NCBI GenBank assembly: GCA_002336765.1
Contig: DDES01000233.1
Span: 1-6,603 of the forward strand
Direction: 5' to 3'
Source: Novosphingobium sp. UBA1948
Lineage (GTDB): Bacteria > Pseudomonadota > Alphaproteobacteria > Sphingomonadales > Sphingomonadaceae
DNA: 6,603 bases
The notes under the pieces were generated by a model that was not told the DNA's origin, did not search any database, and saw only the letters and a program-made list of their open reading frames with translations. Position 1 is the stretch's first letter. The number at the start of each line of letters is the position of its first letter. The translations under genes were made by a program, and so were the position numbers. Positions 1-6,461 of this stretch are shown here, piece after piece.

Positions 1-1084
1 CACGCTCGCCCCGCGTATCCCCCCGCGTCGCGCCATAGGGCGAGCGGCCGCGTACATCGCCCCGCTCGGCCAGCGCATAGCGGATCTGGTCGCGCCGCAG
101 CACGCCGCTGTCGGCCATACTGTCATCCCCCACCAGCTTCAGCCCCGAGAGCATGCCGTGGAACGCGCCCGAGCCAACAGGCCGGATCGTGGGCCGCGCC
201 AGCAACACACTCATCCGCATGCGACAGGCCACAAATTGCGTCTCGCCTTCTTCCACATTCAGCCGCAGACTATCCCGCGTCTCGCCCTCGGCGGTGTAGC
301 CATGCACGCCCGGCTCCACCAGCACCGCAAACCACCGCCCGTTGCCCAGCGCGCTGATCTTGCGGCCATCCTCCCTCACCGTGCAGCCAATCGCCGCCCA
401 GTTGAGCGTGGAGGGGCGGAAGAATACCACCTGCCCCTTGCCCTGCGGCGGCGCAGGCACCGACAGTGCTGCCGTTTCCGGCAGAGGGATGATCGCGGCT
501 GGCTGGGCGGTCGCTATTTCAGCCGCAGCAGGCCGCACCAGCGTATCGCGCGCCACGCGGGCCAGCGAACGGCCACCGGCAGGCACCATGATATTCTGCC
601 CCGTTTCTCCCATCGCCAGCAGCGCCGTGGGCAGCACCGAATAGCGGCCAAAACGCATGGTGCTGTTGGCGCGATCCACACGGTCCAGCCCGACCTCGCC
701 CTGTTGCAGGCGATAGAGCGGCAATGCCTGTCCCTGATAGGCGATGCTGCGCGCGGCGAGGATCAGCACACCAGGCACCCCGCTGCCCGCAGCAGGCTTG
801 GCCTCGATCACCTCGCCCGTGCCGGTGGCGCCCGCGGGCACCACCACCTCGCCCCGCACCACCAGCGGCGCGGCAAGGCGGAAGACGAAGCTCTCGCCAG
901 CCTTGGCACTGGCGCTCGACAGCGTGGTGGCAAATTCGATCTCGACCACCGTGTCGCGGGGGATCAGCAAGGGCTGGTGGACGGCTGGCGTGGGACTGAC
1001 GGGCACGGGCTTCGGGGCGGCGGCATGGGCACTATGCGTCACCACTGCCAAAACCGCCAAGGCCCAGATCTGTTCGCGCACCAT
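1..1084 (-). CDS. Secreted protein of unknown function, C-terminus cut by window edge
   Basis: An uninterrupted minus-strand frame of 361 codons runs from ATG at 1084 to the window edge, so the C-terminus is missing. Residues 1-21 look like a Sec signal peptide: a short charged start (MVREQ), a hydrophobic stretch (IWALAVLAVV), then a likely cleavage after A-H-A at 19-21. The mature protein begins Pro-rich, then has a beta-rich domain at about 40-130 containing VVVPAGATGTGEV. A second domain at about 215-295 (GQVVFFRPS, then EPGVHGYTAEGE, then EGETQFVACRM) loosely resembles DUF2846-type lipoprotein domains; that resemblance is from memory and weak. No catalytic motif is visible, so no function is assigned; periplasmic or cell-surface location is inferred. 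A second in-frame ATG lies five codons upstream at 1099, but GGAGGG sits four bases before 1084, which favours 1084. It lies downstream of cobT on the same strand. Confidence 0.85.
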   Translation of the reverse strand, partial: MVREQIWALAVLAVVTHSAHAAAPKPVPVSPTPAVHQPLLIPRDTVVEIEFATTLSSASAKAGESFVFRLAAPLVVRGEVVVPAGATGTGEVIEAKPAAGSGVPGVLILAARSIAYQGQALPLYRLQQGEVGLDRVDRANSTMRFGRYSVLPTALLAMGETGQNIMVPAGGRSLARVARDTLVRPAAAEIATAQPAAIIPLPETAALSVPAPPQGKGQVVFFRPSTLNWAAIGCTVREDGRKISALGNGRWFAVLVEPGVHGYTAEGETRDSLRLNVEEGETQFVACRMRMSVLLARPTIRPVGSGAFHGMLSGLKLVGDDSMADSGVLRRDQIRYALAERGDVRGRSPYGATRGDTRGER

Positions 1085-1142
1085 CCTACCCTCCGCCATT
1101 ACAGACTAGGGTAAATACTTAATTGCGCCACAGCAAGGCGCC
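1085..1142 (-). other. AT-rich spacer between cobT and the secreted-protein gene, with a weak hairpin
   Basis: This 58-base spacer is clearly richer in A and T than its surroundings. On the minus strand it holds a 5-base-pair GC stem (GCGCC at 1141-1137, GGCGC at 1129-1125) with a 7-base loop, followed by AATTAAGTATTTA. The stem is short and the tail is not a U run, so a classical intrinsic terminator is not supported. The AT-rich stretch may instead hold a promoter for the downstream gene, for which I see no good -35/-10 pair. Whether the secreted-protein gene is co-transcribed with cobT cannot be decided here. Confidence 0.3.
1089..1094 (-). promoter_or_regulatory. Ribosome-binding site of the left-edge secreted protein
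   Basis: GGAGGG on the minus strand ends four bases before the ATG at 1084. The alternative in-frame ATG at 1099 has no purine-rich motif upstream, so this site decides the start. Confidence 0.6.
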
Positions 1143-2972
1143 CTATTCGTCCTCGAACAGGCCCGCCAATTGCTCGATCATCGTGCCGCCCAATTGCTCG
1201 ACATCCATGATCGTCACCGCGCGCTTGTAATAGCGCGTGACATCATGGCCGATGCCGATAGCCACCAGTTGCACCGGCGATTTGGTCTCGATCCAGTCGA
1301 TCACACGGCGCAGATGGCCTTCCAGATAGCCCGCCGCGTTGACCGACAGCGTGCTGTCATCCACCGGCGCGCCATCGGAAATCACCATCAGGATGCGGCG
1401 ATCCTCAGGGCGGCCCAGCAGGCGATCATGCGCCCATTTGAGCGCCTCGCCGTCGATGTTTTCCTTGAGCAACCCCTCGCGCATCATCAGGCCGAGGTTC
1501 TTGCGCGCACGGCGCCACGGCTCGTCGGCCTTCTTGTAGACGATATGGCGCAAATCGTTGAGGCGGCCCGGATGCGCGGGTTTGCCGGCGGCCAGCCATG
1601 CCTCGCGGCTTTGCCCGCCCTTCCACGCGCGGGTGGTAAAGCCCAGAATCTCGGTCTTGACCCCGCAACGCTCGAGCGTGCGCGCCATAACATCGGCAGA
1701 AATCGCCGCGATGGAAATCGGGCGGCCACGCATCGATCCGGAATTGTCGATCAGCAGCGTGACAATCGTATCCTTGAACTCGACATCGCGCTCGACCTTG
1801 TAGCTGAGCGAGGAACCGGGGGCGACCACCACGCGGGCCAGACGCGCGGCATCGAGAATGCCTTCTTCCTGATCGAAATCCCAACTGCGGTTTTGCTGGG
1901 CCATCAGGCGACGTTGAAGTCGGTTGGCCAGCTTCGTGACGATGCCCTGCAGCCCTTTGAGCTGCGCGTCGAGATAGGCGCGCAGGCGGGTCAGCTCATC
2001 CTCGTCGCACAGATCCTGCGCGGCGATCACCTCGTCATATTTGCCGGTGAAGACCTTATAATCGAAATCGGCGGGCAGATCGGTCCACGGGCGGTTCGGG
2101 CGGGTGGGCAGCATGCCCTCCTCGCTGTCCTCACCCTCGTCGTCCATATCGCCCTGATCGTCGATCTCGGACTGCTGCTCGCTATCGCCCTGCTCGTCGC
2201 CCTGCGACTGGTCGGCAGCCATCTCGATGGGCTGCTGCTGCTCGCCGGGCTGGTCCTCGTCCTGCTGCTCATCCTTTTCGTCGGGCGCGTCCTCGTCATC
2301 CTCGTCCTCGCCGCCTTCGTCCGTCGGCTCGGGCTGGGTCAGGTCAAGATGGCGCAGCATGTCGAGCGCAAGGTGCTGGAAGGCGCCCTGATCCTCGATC
2401 TTTTCGGCCAGAGCCTCGAAATCCCCGCCCGTGCGCGCCTCGATGAACTCGCGCATCATCTCGACGCCGCCCTTCGCCACCTCGGGGATCGGCTGGCCGG
2501 TCAGCGCCTCGCGCAACAGCAGCGCCAGCGCGGTGTGCAAAGGCACCTGCTCGGCGCGTTCGGCGCGGACGATAGCATCGGACTGCACCCGCGCCTGCAA
2601 GGCAGCGTCCAGATTGCCGCGCATGCCGTCATAGGTGTTGGCGCCGATCGCCTCATAGCGCACCGCCTCCACCGCATCGTAACAGGCGCGCGCCACCGGC
2701 TCGGCGGGCATGGCCTTGCGGTGCAGCGCCTCGTTATGGTGCTTCAGCCGCAGGGCATAGGCATCGGCCACCCCGCGCGCTTCCATCGCGGCGGCGCGGG
2801 GCACGCTGCGCCCGGGCATGGGGATGCGGAAGATCGCTCCCGAGGGCCCGCCGCCCGACATGCTGGGCGCGTCGGGGCTCCAGTTGACCTCAATGTCGCC
2901 ACGCTCCGCAATCGCGCGCGAGGCGCCGGTCAGCGCGGATTTGAACCGGTCGAGAGGCGTTTCTTCGGCCAA
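1143..2972 (-). CDS. cobT: Cobaltochelatase subunit CobT
   Basis: CobT is the VWA-domain subunit of the ATP-dependent aerobic cobaltochelatase CobN-CobS-CobT, which inserts cobalt into hydrogenobyrinic acid a,c-diamide in the cytoplasm. The 609-residue length is normal for the family. The N-terminal helical region (about 1-210) is followed by an acidic, Gln-rich linker (about 216-286), the conserved RPNRPWTDLPADFDYKVFT segment at 291-309, and a C-terminal von Willebrand A domain (about 400-605). That domain carries an intact metal-binding (MIDAS) motif, DNSGS at 409-413, and ISDG at 531-534. Translation starts at TTG: no ATG fits, and AAGGA lies six bases upstream. It follows the transaldolase after only 10 bases, so it is probably co-transcribed with it. 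Neither its AAA+ partner CobS nor CobN is in the window, so a complete chelatase cannot be assumed. Confidence 0.95.
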   Translation of the reverse strand: MAEETPLDRFKSALTGASRAIAERGDIEVNWSPDAPSMSGGGPSGAIFRIPMPGRSVPRAAAMEARGVADAYALRLKHHNEALHRKAMPAEPVARACYDAVEAVRYEAIGANTYDGMRGNLDAALQARVQSDAIVRAERAEQVPLHTALALLLREALTGQPIPEVAKGGVEMMREFIEARTGGDFEALAEKIEDQGAFQHLALDMLRHLDLTQPEPTDEGGEDEDDEDAPDEKDEQQDEDQPGEQQQPIEMAADQSQGDEQGDSEQQSEIDDQGDMDDEGEDSEEGMLPTRPNRPWTDLPADFDYKVFTGKYDEVIAAQDLCDEDELTRLRAYLDAQLKGLQGIVTKLANRLQRRLMAQQNRSWDFDQEEGILDAARLARVVVAPGSSLSYKVERDVEFKDTIVTLLIDNSGSMRGRPISIAAISADVMARTLERCGVKTEILGFTTRAWKGGQSREAWLAAGKPAHPGRLNDLRHIVYKKADEPWRRARKNLGLMMREGLLKENIDGEALKWAHDRLLGRPEDRRILMVISDGAPVDDSTLSVNAAGYLEGHLRRVIDWIETKSPVQLVAIGIGHDVTRYYKRAVTIMDVEQLGGTMIEQLAGLFEDE

Positions 2973-2978
2973 GGCGCG

Positions 2979-2983
2979 TCCTT
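2979..2983 (-). promoter_or_regulatory. Ribosome-binding site supporting the TTG start of cobT
   Basis: AAGGA on the minus strand shares its first base with the last base of the transaldolase TAA stop and lies six bases before the TTG at 2972. The arrangement suggests that cobT translation is coupled to the transaldolase gene. Confidence 0.6.
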
Positions 2984-3633
2984 TAGAGGCTCTGGCCCGT
3001 CTTGGCCCAGTCGGCCATGAAGCCTTCGATACCCTTGTCGGTCAACACATGCTTGAACAGGCCCTTGATGACGGCGGGCGGGGCGGTCATCACATCGGCG
3101 CCGATCTTGGCGCATTCCAGCACATGCACGCTGTGACGCACCGATGCGGCGAGGATTTCCGTCTCGAAGGCATAGTTGTCATAGATCAGGCGGATGTCGC
3201 GGATCAGATCCATGCCATCAAAGCCATTGTCATCATGGCGGCCAATGAAGGGCGAGATGAACGAAGCACCCGCCTTGGCGGCCAGCAGCGCCTGATTGGC
3301 CGAGAAGCACAGCGTCACGTTCACCTTGGTGCCGTCCGAAGTCAGCGCCTTGCAGGTCTTCAGGCCATCGATGGTCAGCGGCACCTTGATGCAGACATTG
3401 TCGGCGATCTTGCGCAGGATTTCGGCCTCGCGCATCATGCCTTCATGGTCCAGCGCGATCACTTCGGCCGACACGGGGCCATCGACGATCCCGCAGATTT
3501 CCTTGGTCACTTCGAGGAAATCACGGCCCGACTTGGCGATCAGGCTGGGGTTGGTGGTCACGCCATCGAGCAGGCCGGTGGCGGCCAGTTCCTTGATGTC
3601 GGCGATTTCTGCGGTGTCGACGAAGAATTTCAT
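2983..3633 (-). CDS. tal: Short (class 3) transaldolase, TalC/Fsa family
   Basis: A 216-residue cytosolic enzyme of the small transaldolase/fructose-6-phosphate aldolase family, with the usual length (about 215-220). Transaldolase moves a dihydroxyacetone unit between sugar phosphates in the non-oxidative pentose phosphate pathway. Family landmarks are all present: FVDTA with D6, GVTTNPS at 24-30, the Schiff-base lysine K83 in CIKVPLT, ISPFIGR at 126-132, and AASVR at 162-166. Two positions separate the activities. The E. coli fructose-6-phosphate aldolase has Gln in FAQV and Tyr in AVYG; here they are E57 (SAEV) and F110 (LCFS), as in true transaldolases. I therefore infer transaldolase activity even though similar proteins are often labelled fsa. 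The frame stays open upstream to 3762, but the family N-terminus MKFFVDTA and AGGGGA six bases earlier fix the start at 3633. It is the first gene of the probable tal-cobT operon. Confidence 0.95.
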   Translation of the reverse strand: MKFFVDTAEIADIKELAATGLLDGVTTNPSLIAKSGRDFLEVTKEICGIVDGPVSAEVIALDHEGMMREAEILRKIADNVCIKVPLTIDGLKTCKALTSDGTKVNVTLCFSANQALLAAKAGASFISPFIGRHDDNGFDGMDLIRDIRLIYDNYAFETEILAASVRHSVHVLECAKIGADVMTAPPAVIKGLFKHVLTDKGIEGFMADWAKTGQSL

Positions 3634-3639
3634 GGGGGT

Positions 3640-3645
3640 TCCCCT
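3640..3645 (-). promoter_or_regulatory. Ribosome-binding site of the transaldolase gene
   Basis: AGGGGA on the minus strand lies six bases before the ATG at 3633, and supports this start over the longer open frame that reaches 3762. Confidence 0.5.
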
Positions 3646-3687
3646 GCATGGGCGCGGTGGCGCGCGATTCTGGTATGGCTTTCCCTC

Positions 3688-3697
3688 GCCTATAGGC
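3688..3697. repeat. Perfect 10-base palindrome between the divergent genes
   Basis: GCCTATAGGC reads identically on both strands, so it presents a TATAGG -10-like element in each direction. It lies in the 127-base gap between the divergent transaldolase and acetyltransferase genes. It could be a shared symmetric -10 element or a small operator half-site. On the plus strand the matching -35 (TTCTGG, 17 bases upstream) is poor. Confidence 0.35.
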
Positions 3698-3717
3698 AGA
3701 TGCGCCCCGCAACCCAA
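3689..3717 (-). promoter_or_regulatory. Putative sigma70-type promoter of the tal-cobT operon
   Basis: On the minus strand TTGGGT (3717-3712) and TATAGG (3694-3689) are separated by 17 bases, the optimal spacing. The -35 matches the TTGACA consensus at three of six positions and the -10 matches TATAAT at four. Transcription would start near 3682, giving a leader of about 50 bases before the transaldolase ATG. The -10 lies inside the 10-base palindrome GCCTATAGGC. In DNA this GC-rich such a match can occur by chance, so this is a candidate only. Confidence 0.35.
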
Positions 3718-3760
3718 GCCCCCACTTGCAACCTTTGCCCAGCCCCGCCATCCTGACCCC

Positions 3761-4252
3761 ATGACCGAGCCTGTGTTCCGCCGCTATACCCCTGCCGACC
3801 GCGACGGGGTGATCGCCTGCATCCTCGCCATTCAACAGGGCGAGTATGGCATGGCGATCACGGCGCAGGACCAGCCCGACCTCGCCGATATTCCCGCCTT
3901 CTACCAGAACGGCGCGGGCGATTTCCGGGTGGCCGCGGCGGCGGGGCGCATCGTCGGCACGATTGCGCTCAAGGATTTTGGCGGGGGCGAGGCCGCCTTG
4001 CGCAAGATGTTTGTCGCTGCCGATTATCGCGGGCGGGAGCGGGGCGTGGCGGCGCGCTTGCTGGCCGAACTGCTCGATCATGCCAAGGCGGCTGGCCTGC
4101 GGGCGCTTTATCTGGGCACCACCGCGCATTTCCTTGCCGCGCACCGCTTCTATGAACGCGCGGGCTTCACCCTGATCGCGGCGGGAGATCTGCCAGCCTG
4201 CTTCCCGCGCATGGCGGTGGACACGCGCTTCTATCGGCTGATGCTGGAGTAG
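3761..4252 (+). CDS. GNAT-family N-acetyltransferase
   Basis: A 163-residue single-domain Gcn5-related acetyltransferase, the typical length, predicted to be cytosolic and to transfer an acetyl group from acetyl-CoA to an amine; the acceptor cannot be told from the sequence. The acetyl-CoA binding motif A is at about 82-100: KMFVAADYRGRERGVAARLL, with the pyrophosphate loop R-G-R-E-R-G-V-A at 90-97. Ala takes the place of the last Gly of the usual Q/RxxGxG/A loop, which is an allowed variant. LYLGTT (116-121) and AHRFYERAGF (127-136) form the C-terminal half of the fold, with the usual FYE-x-x-GF helix. ATG 3761 is chosen because the fold begins right after it; the frame is open far upstream, but that stretch is antisense to the transaldolase. 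No good ribosome-binding site precedes the ATG, which makes the start less certain than the identity. priA follows at once on the same strand, so the two may share a transcript. Confidence 0.9.
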   Translation: MTEPVFRRYTPADRDGVIACILAIQQGEYGMAITAQDQPDLADIPAFYQNGAGDFRVAAAAGRIVGTIALKDFGGGEAALRKMFVAADYRGRERGVAARLLAELLDHAKAAGLRALYLGTTAHFLAAHRFYERAGFTLIAAGDLPACFPRMAVDTRFYRLMLE

Positions 4253-4289
4253 CTTGACCCGCGCCATGCTTTGCCGTCATGGCAGGGGC

Positions 4290-6461
4290 ATGACCCGCGC
4301 CCGCCTGCTTGTTCTGAATGCTGCCCTGCCGGTGCTGGATTACCGCGTGCCCCACGGAATGGCCGTGGAACATGGCAGCGTGGTGCTGGCGCCGCTCGGG
4401 CCGCGTCAGGTGATGGGTATCGTGTGGGAGGCGGATCGCTTGCCGGGCGAAACAGTGGGTGACAATCGCCTGCGCAACCTGTTGCAGGTGTTGCCCGTGC
4501 CGCCTTTGCCCGCGCCTTTGCGGCGGCTGATCGAGTGGACCTCGGACTATTACTGCGCCTCGCTGGCCTCGGTGGCGCGCATGGCGCTATCCTCCACCGC
4601 CGCGTTGCAGGGCGGGCGTAGCATGACCGAATACCGCCTGGTGGAAGGCGCCGAGCCTCCCAAACGGTTGACGCCCCAACGCGCCGCCGCGCTCGAAGCG
4701 CTGCAAGGGATGCAGGGCACCTTGCGCGAGCTGGCCGAGGCGGCTGGCGTGACCGAGGCGGTGCTGCGCGGCATGGCGGGGCTGGGCCTGATGGAAAGCG
4801 TGGTCGTGGACCTCGACCGGCCCTATCCCTCGCCCGACCCTTCGTTTGATATTCCCCGCCTGTCGGATGGCCAGCAGGCCGCCGCCGACGAGATGGTGAG
4901 CGCGGTGCGCGAGCATCGCTATGTGCCGTTCCTGCTGGACGGCGTAACGGGCAGCGGCAAGACCGAGACCTATTTCGAAGCCGTGGCGCAGGCGGTGCAA
5001 ACCGGCGATCAGGTGCTGGTCATGCTGCCCGAAATCGCGCTGACGCAGAATTTCCTGCGCCGGTTCGAGGCGCGCTTTGGCGTGACGCCGGTGCTGTGGC
5101 ACTCCAGCCTCAAATCCGCCGAGCGGCGGCGGGCATGGCGCGCCATTGCCAGCGGCCAGGCCAAGGTGGTGGTGGGCGCGCGCTCGGCGCTGTTCCTGCC
5201 CTATCCGCGCCTTGGCCTGATCGTGGTGGACGAGGCGCATGAGGTGTCGTTCAAGCAGGACGATGGCGTGCGCTATAATGCCCGCGATGTGGCGGTGATC
5301 CGCGCGCGGTTTGAAGGCATTCCGGTGGTGCTGGCCTCGGCCACGCCCGCGCTGGAAAGCATGACACTGGCCGAAGCGGGGGTGTATCAGCGCATCGTCC
5401 TGCCCGATCGCTTTGGCGGGGCGCAATTGCCCGACATCCATATCCTCAACCTCACCCAGCATCCGCCCGAGCGCAACCACTGGATCGCGCCGCCGCTGGT
5501 CGATGCGCTGAAAGACCGGTTGGAGAAAGGCGAGCAATCACTGCTTTTCCTCAACCGGCGCGGCTATGCCCCTTTGACGCTGTGCCGCGCCTGCGGGCAT
5601 CGCTTCCAGTGCGACACATGCAGCGCGTGGCTGGTGGAACATCGCCTGTCACGGCGGCTGGCCTGCCACCATTGCGGGCAGGAACAACCCATGCCCACCG
5701 CCTGCCCCGAATGCGGAGAGAGCGATTGCCTTGTCGCCTGTGGCCCGGGTGTGGAGCGCATCGCCGATGAAGTGGCCGAGATCCTGCCGGAGGCCCGCGT
5801 GGCTATTGTGACCTCCGACACGCTGAACACACCCGACAAGGTGGCCGAGTTCGTTTGCGCGGCGGAAAACAAGATGGTCGATGTGATCGTCGGCACACAA
5901 TTGGTCACTAAAGGCTACCACTTTCCCGACCTGACGCTGGTGGGGGTGATCGACGCCGACCTTGGCCTTGAAGGCGGCGATCTGCGCGCGGGCGAGCGGT
6001 CCTATCAACAAATCGCGCAGGTGGCGGGGCGCGCCGGGCGCGGCGAAAAGGCGGGCGAGGTCTATATCCAGACGCGCCACCCCACCGCCCCCGTCATCGC
6101 CGCGCTGGCCAATGGCGACCGCGATGCCTTTTACGCCGCCGAGGCCGAGGGCCGCCGCCATGCCAATGCCCCGCCTTTCGGGCGCTGGGCCGCGATCATT
6201 GTATCCTCCGAAGAAGAATCCGAAGCCAAGGAGGCCGCCCGCGCCATTGGCGGCACGCGCCCCAATCTGCCCGATGTGGCCGTGCTTGGCCCCGCGCCCG
6301 CGCCCTTGGCGCTGCTGCGCGGGCGCTATCGCTATCGCCTGCTCATCAACGCCAAGCGCAGCGCGCAATTGCAGAGCGTATTGCGCGAATGGCTGGGCGG
6401 GCTGAAATTCCCCGCCAGCGTGCGGGTCAGCATCGACATCGACCCTTACTCTTTCGTCTGA
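4290..6461 (+). CDS. priA: Primosomal protein N' (PriA), replication restart helicase
   Basis: PriA is a 3'-5' superfamily 2 DNA helicase that recognises stalled or repaired forks and reloads the replisome. From ATG 4290 it has 723 residues, typical of alphaproteobacterial PriA. In order it shows the N-terminal DNA-binding region (ARLLVLNAALPVLDYRVP at about 4-21), Walker A GVTGSGKT at 218-225, the DEAH box at 314-317, motif III SAT at 350-352, eight Cys as four CxxC pairs (432/435, 441/444, 459/462, 472/475) that bind two zinc ions, motif V GTQLVTKG at 535-542, and motif VI QVAGRAGR at 577-584. All look intact, so the enzyme should be active. The start is uncertain: the frame opens at TTG 4254, one base after the acetyltransferase stop and with GGAG four bases before it, and there is another ATG at 4266. 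I prefer 4290 because the family's N-terminus begins at MTRARLLVL, although AGGGG is only one base from it. Confidence 0.96.
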   Translation: MTRARLLVLNAALPVLDYRVPHGMAVEHGSVVLAPLGPRQVMGIVWEADRLPGETVGDNRLRNLLQVLPVPPLPAPLRRLIEWTSDYYCASLASVARMALSSTAALQGGRSMTEYRLVEGAEPPKRLTPQRAAALEALQGMQGTLRELAEAAGVTEAVLRGMAGLGLMESVVVDLDRPYPSPDPSFDIPRLSDGQQAAADEMVSAVREHRYVPFLLDGVTGSGKTETYFEAVAQAVQTGDQVLVMLPEIALTQNFLRRFEARFGVTPVLWHSSLKSAERRRAWRAIASGQAKVVVGARSALFLPYPRLGLIVVDEAHEVSFKQDDGVRYNARDVAVIRARFEGIPVVLASATPALESMTLAEAGVYQRIVLPDRFGGAQLPDIHILNLTQHPPERNHWIAPPLVDALKDRLEKGEQSLLFLNRRGYAPLTLCRACGHRFQCDTCSAWLVEHRLSRRLACHHCGQEQPMPTACPECGESDCLVACGPGVERIADEVAEILPEARVAIVTSDTLNTPDKVAEFVCAAENKMVDVIVGTQLVTKGYHFPDLTLVGVIDADLGLEGGDLRAGERSYQQIAQVAGRAGRGEKAGEVYIQTRHPTAPVIAALANGDRDAFYAAEAEGRRHANAPPFGRWAAIIVSSEEESEAKEAARAIGGTRPNLPDVAVLGPAPAPLALLRGRYRYRLLINAKRSAQLQSVLREWLGGLKFPASVRVSIDIDPYSFV

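Noticed and set aside
158..1114. A 318-codon plus-strand open frame near the left edge
   Set aside because: It is in codon register opposite the secreted-protein gene, whose signal peptide, ribosome-binding site and composition are far more convincing. The plus-strand product is a low-complexity Arg/His/Gln-rich sequence.
1125..1141. Intrinsic terminator after cobT
   Set aside because: The stem is only five base pairs and is not followed by a run of T on the minus strand, so it is noted as a weak hairpin only.
1170..3020. A 616-codon open frame on the plus strand covering almost all of cobT
   Set aside because: It lies in exact codon register opposite cobT, where an antisense stop needs the sense codons TTA, CTA or TCA, all rare in this GC-rich codon use. 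Its translation is His/Arg/Leu-rich with no recognisable domain.
2818..3756. A plus-strand open frame opposite the transaldolase
   Set aside because: It is antisense to a conserved enzyme with all its active-site motifs, and its product shows no family features.
3296..3760. N-terminal extension of the GNAT acetyltransferase
   Set aside because: The frame is open but antisense to the transaldolase; the acetyltransferase fold begins directly after the ATG at 3761.
4587..6368. Two long minus-strand open frames within priA (4587-5537 and 5649-6368)
   Set aside because: Both lie opposite an intact helicase with all motifs present, and their products are His/Arg/Gly-rich without recognisable domains.
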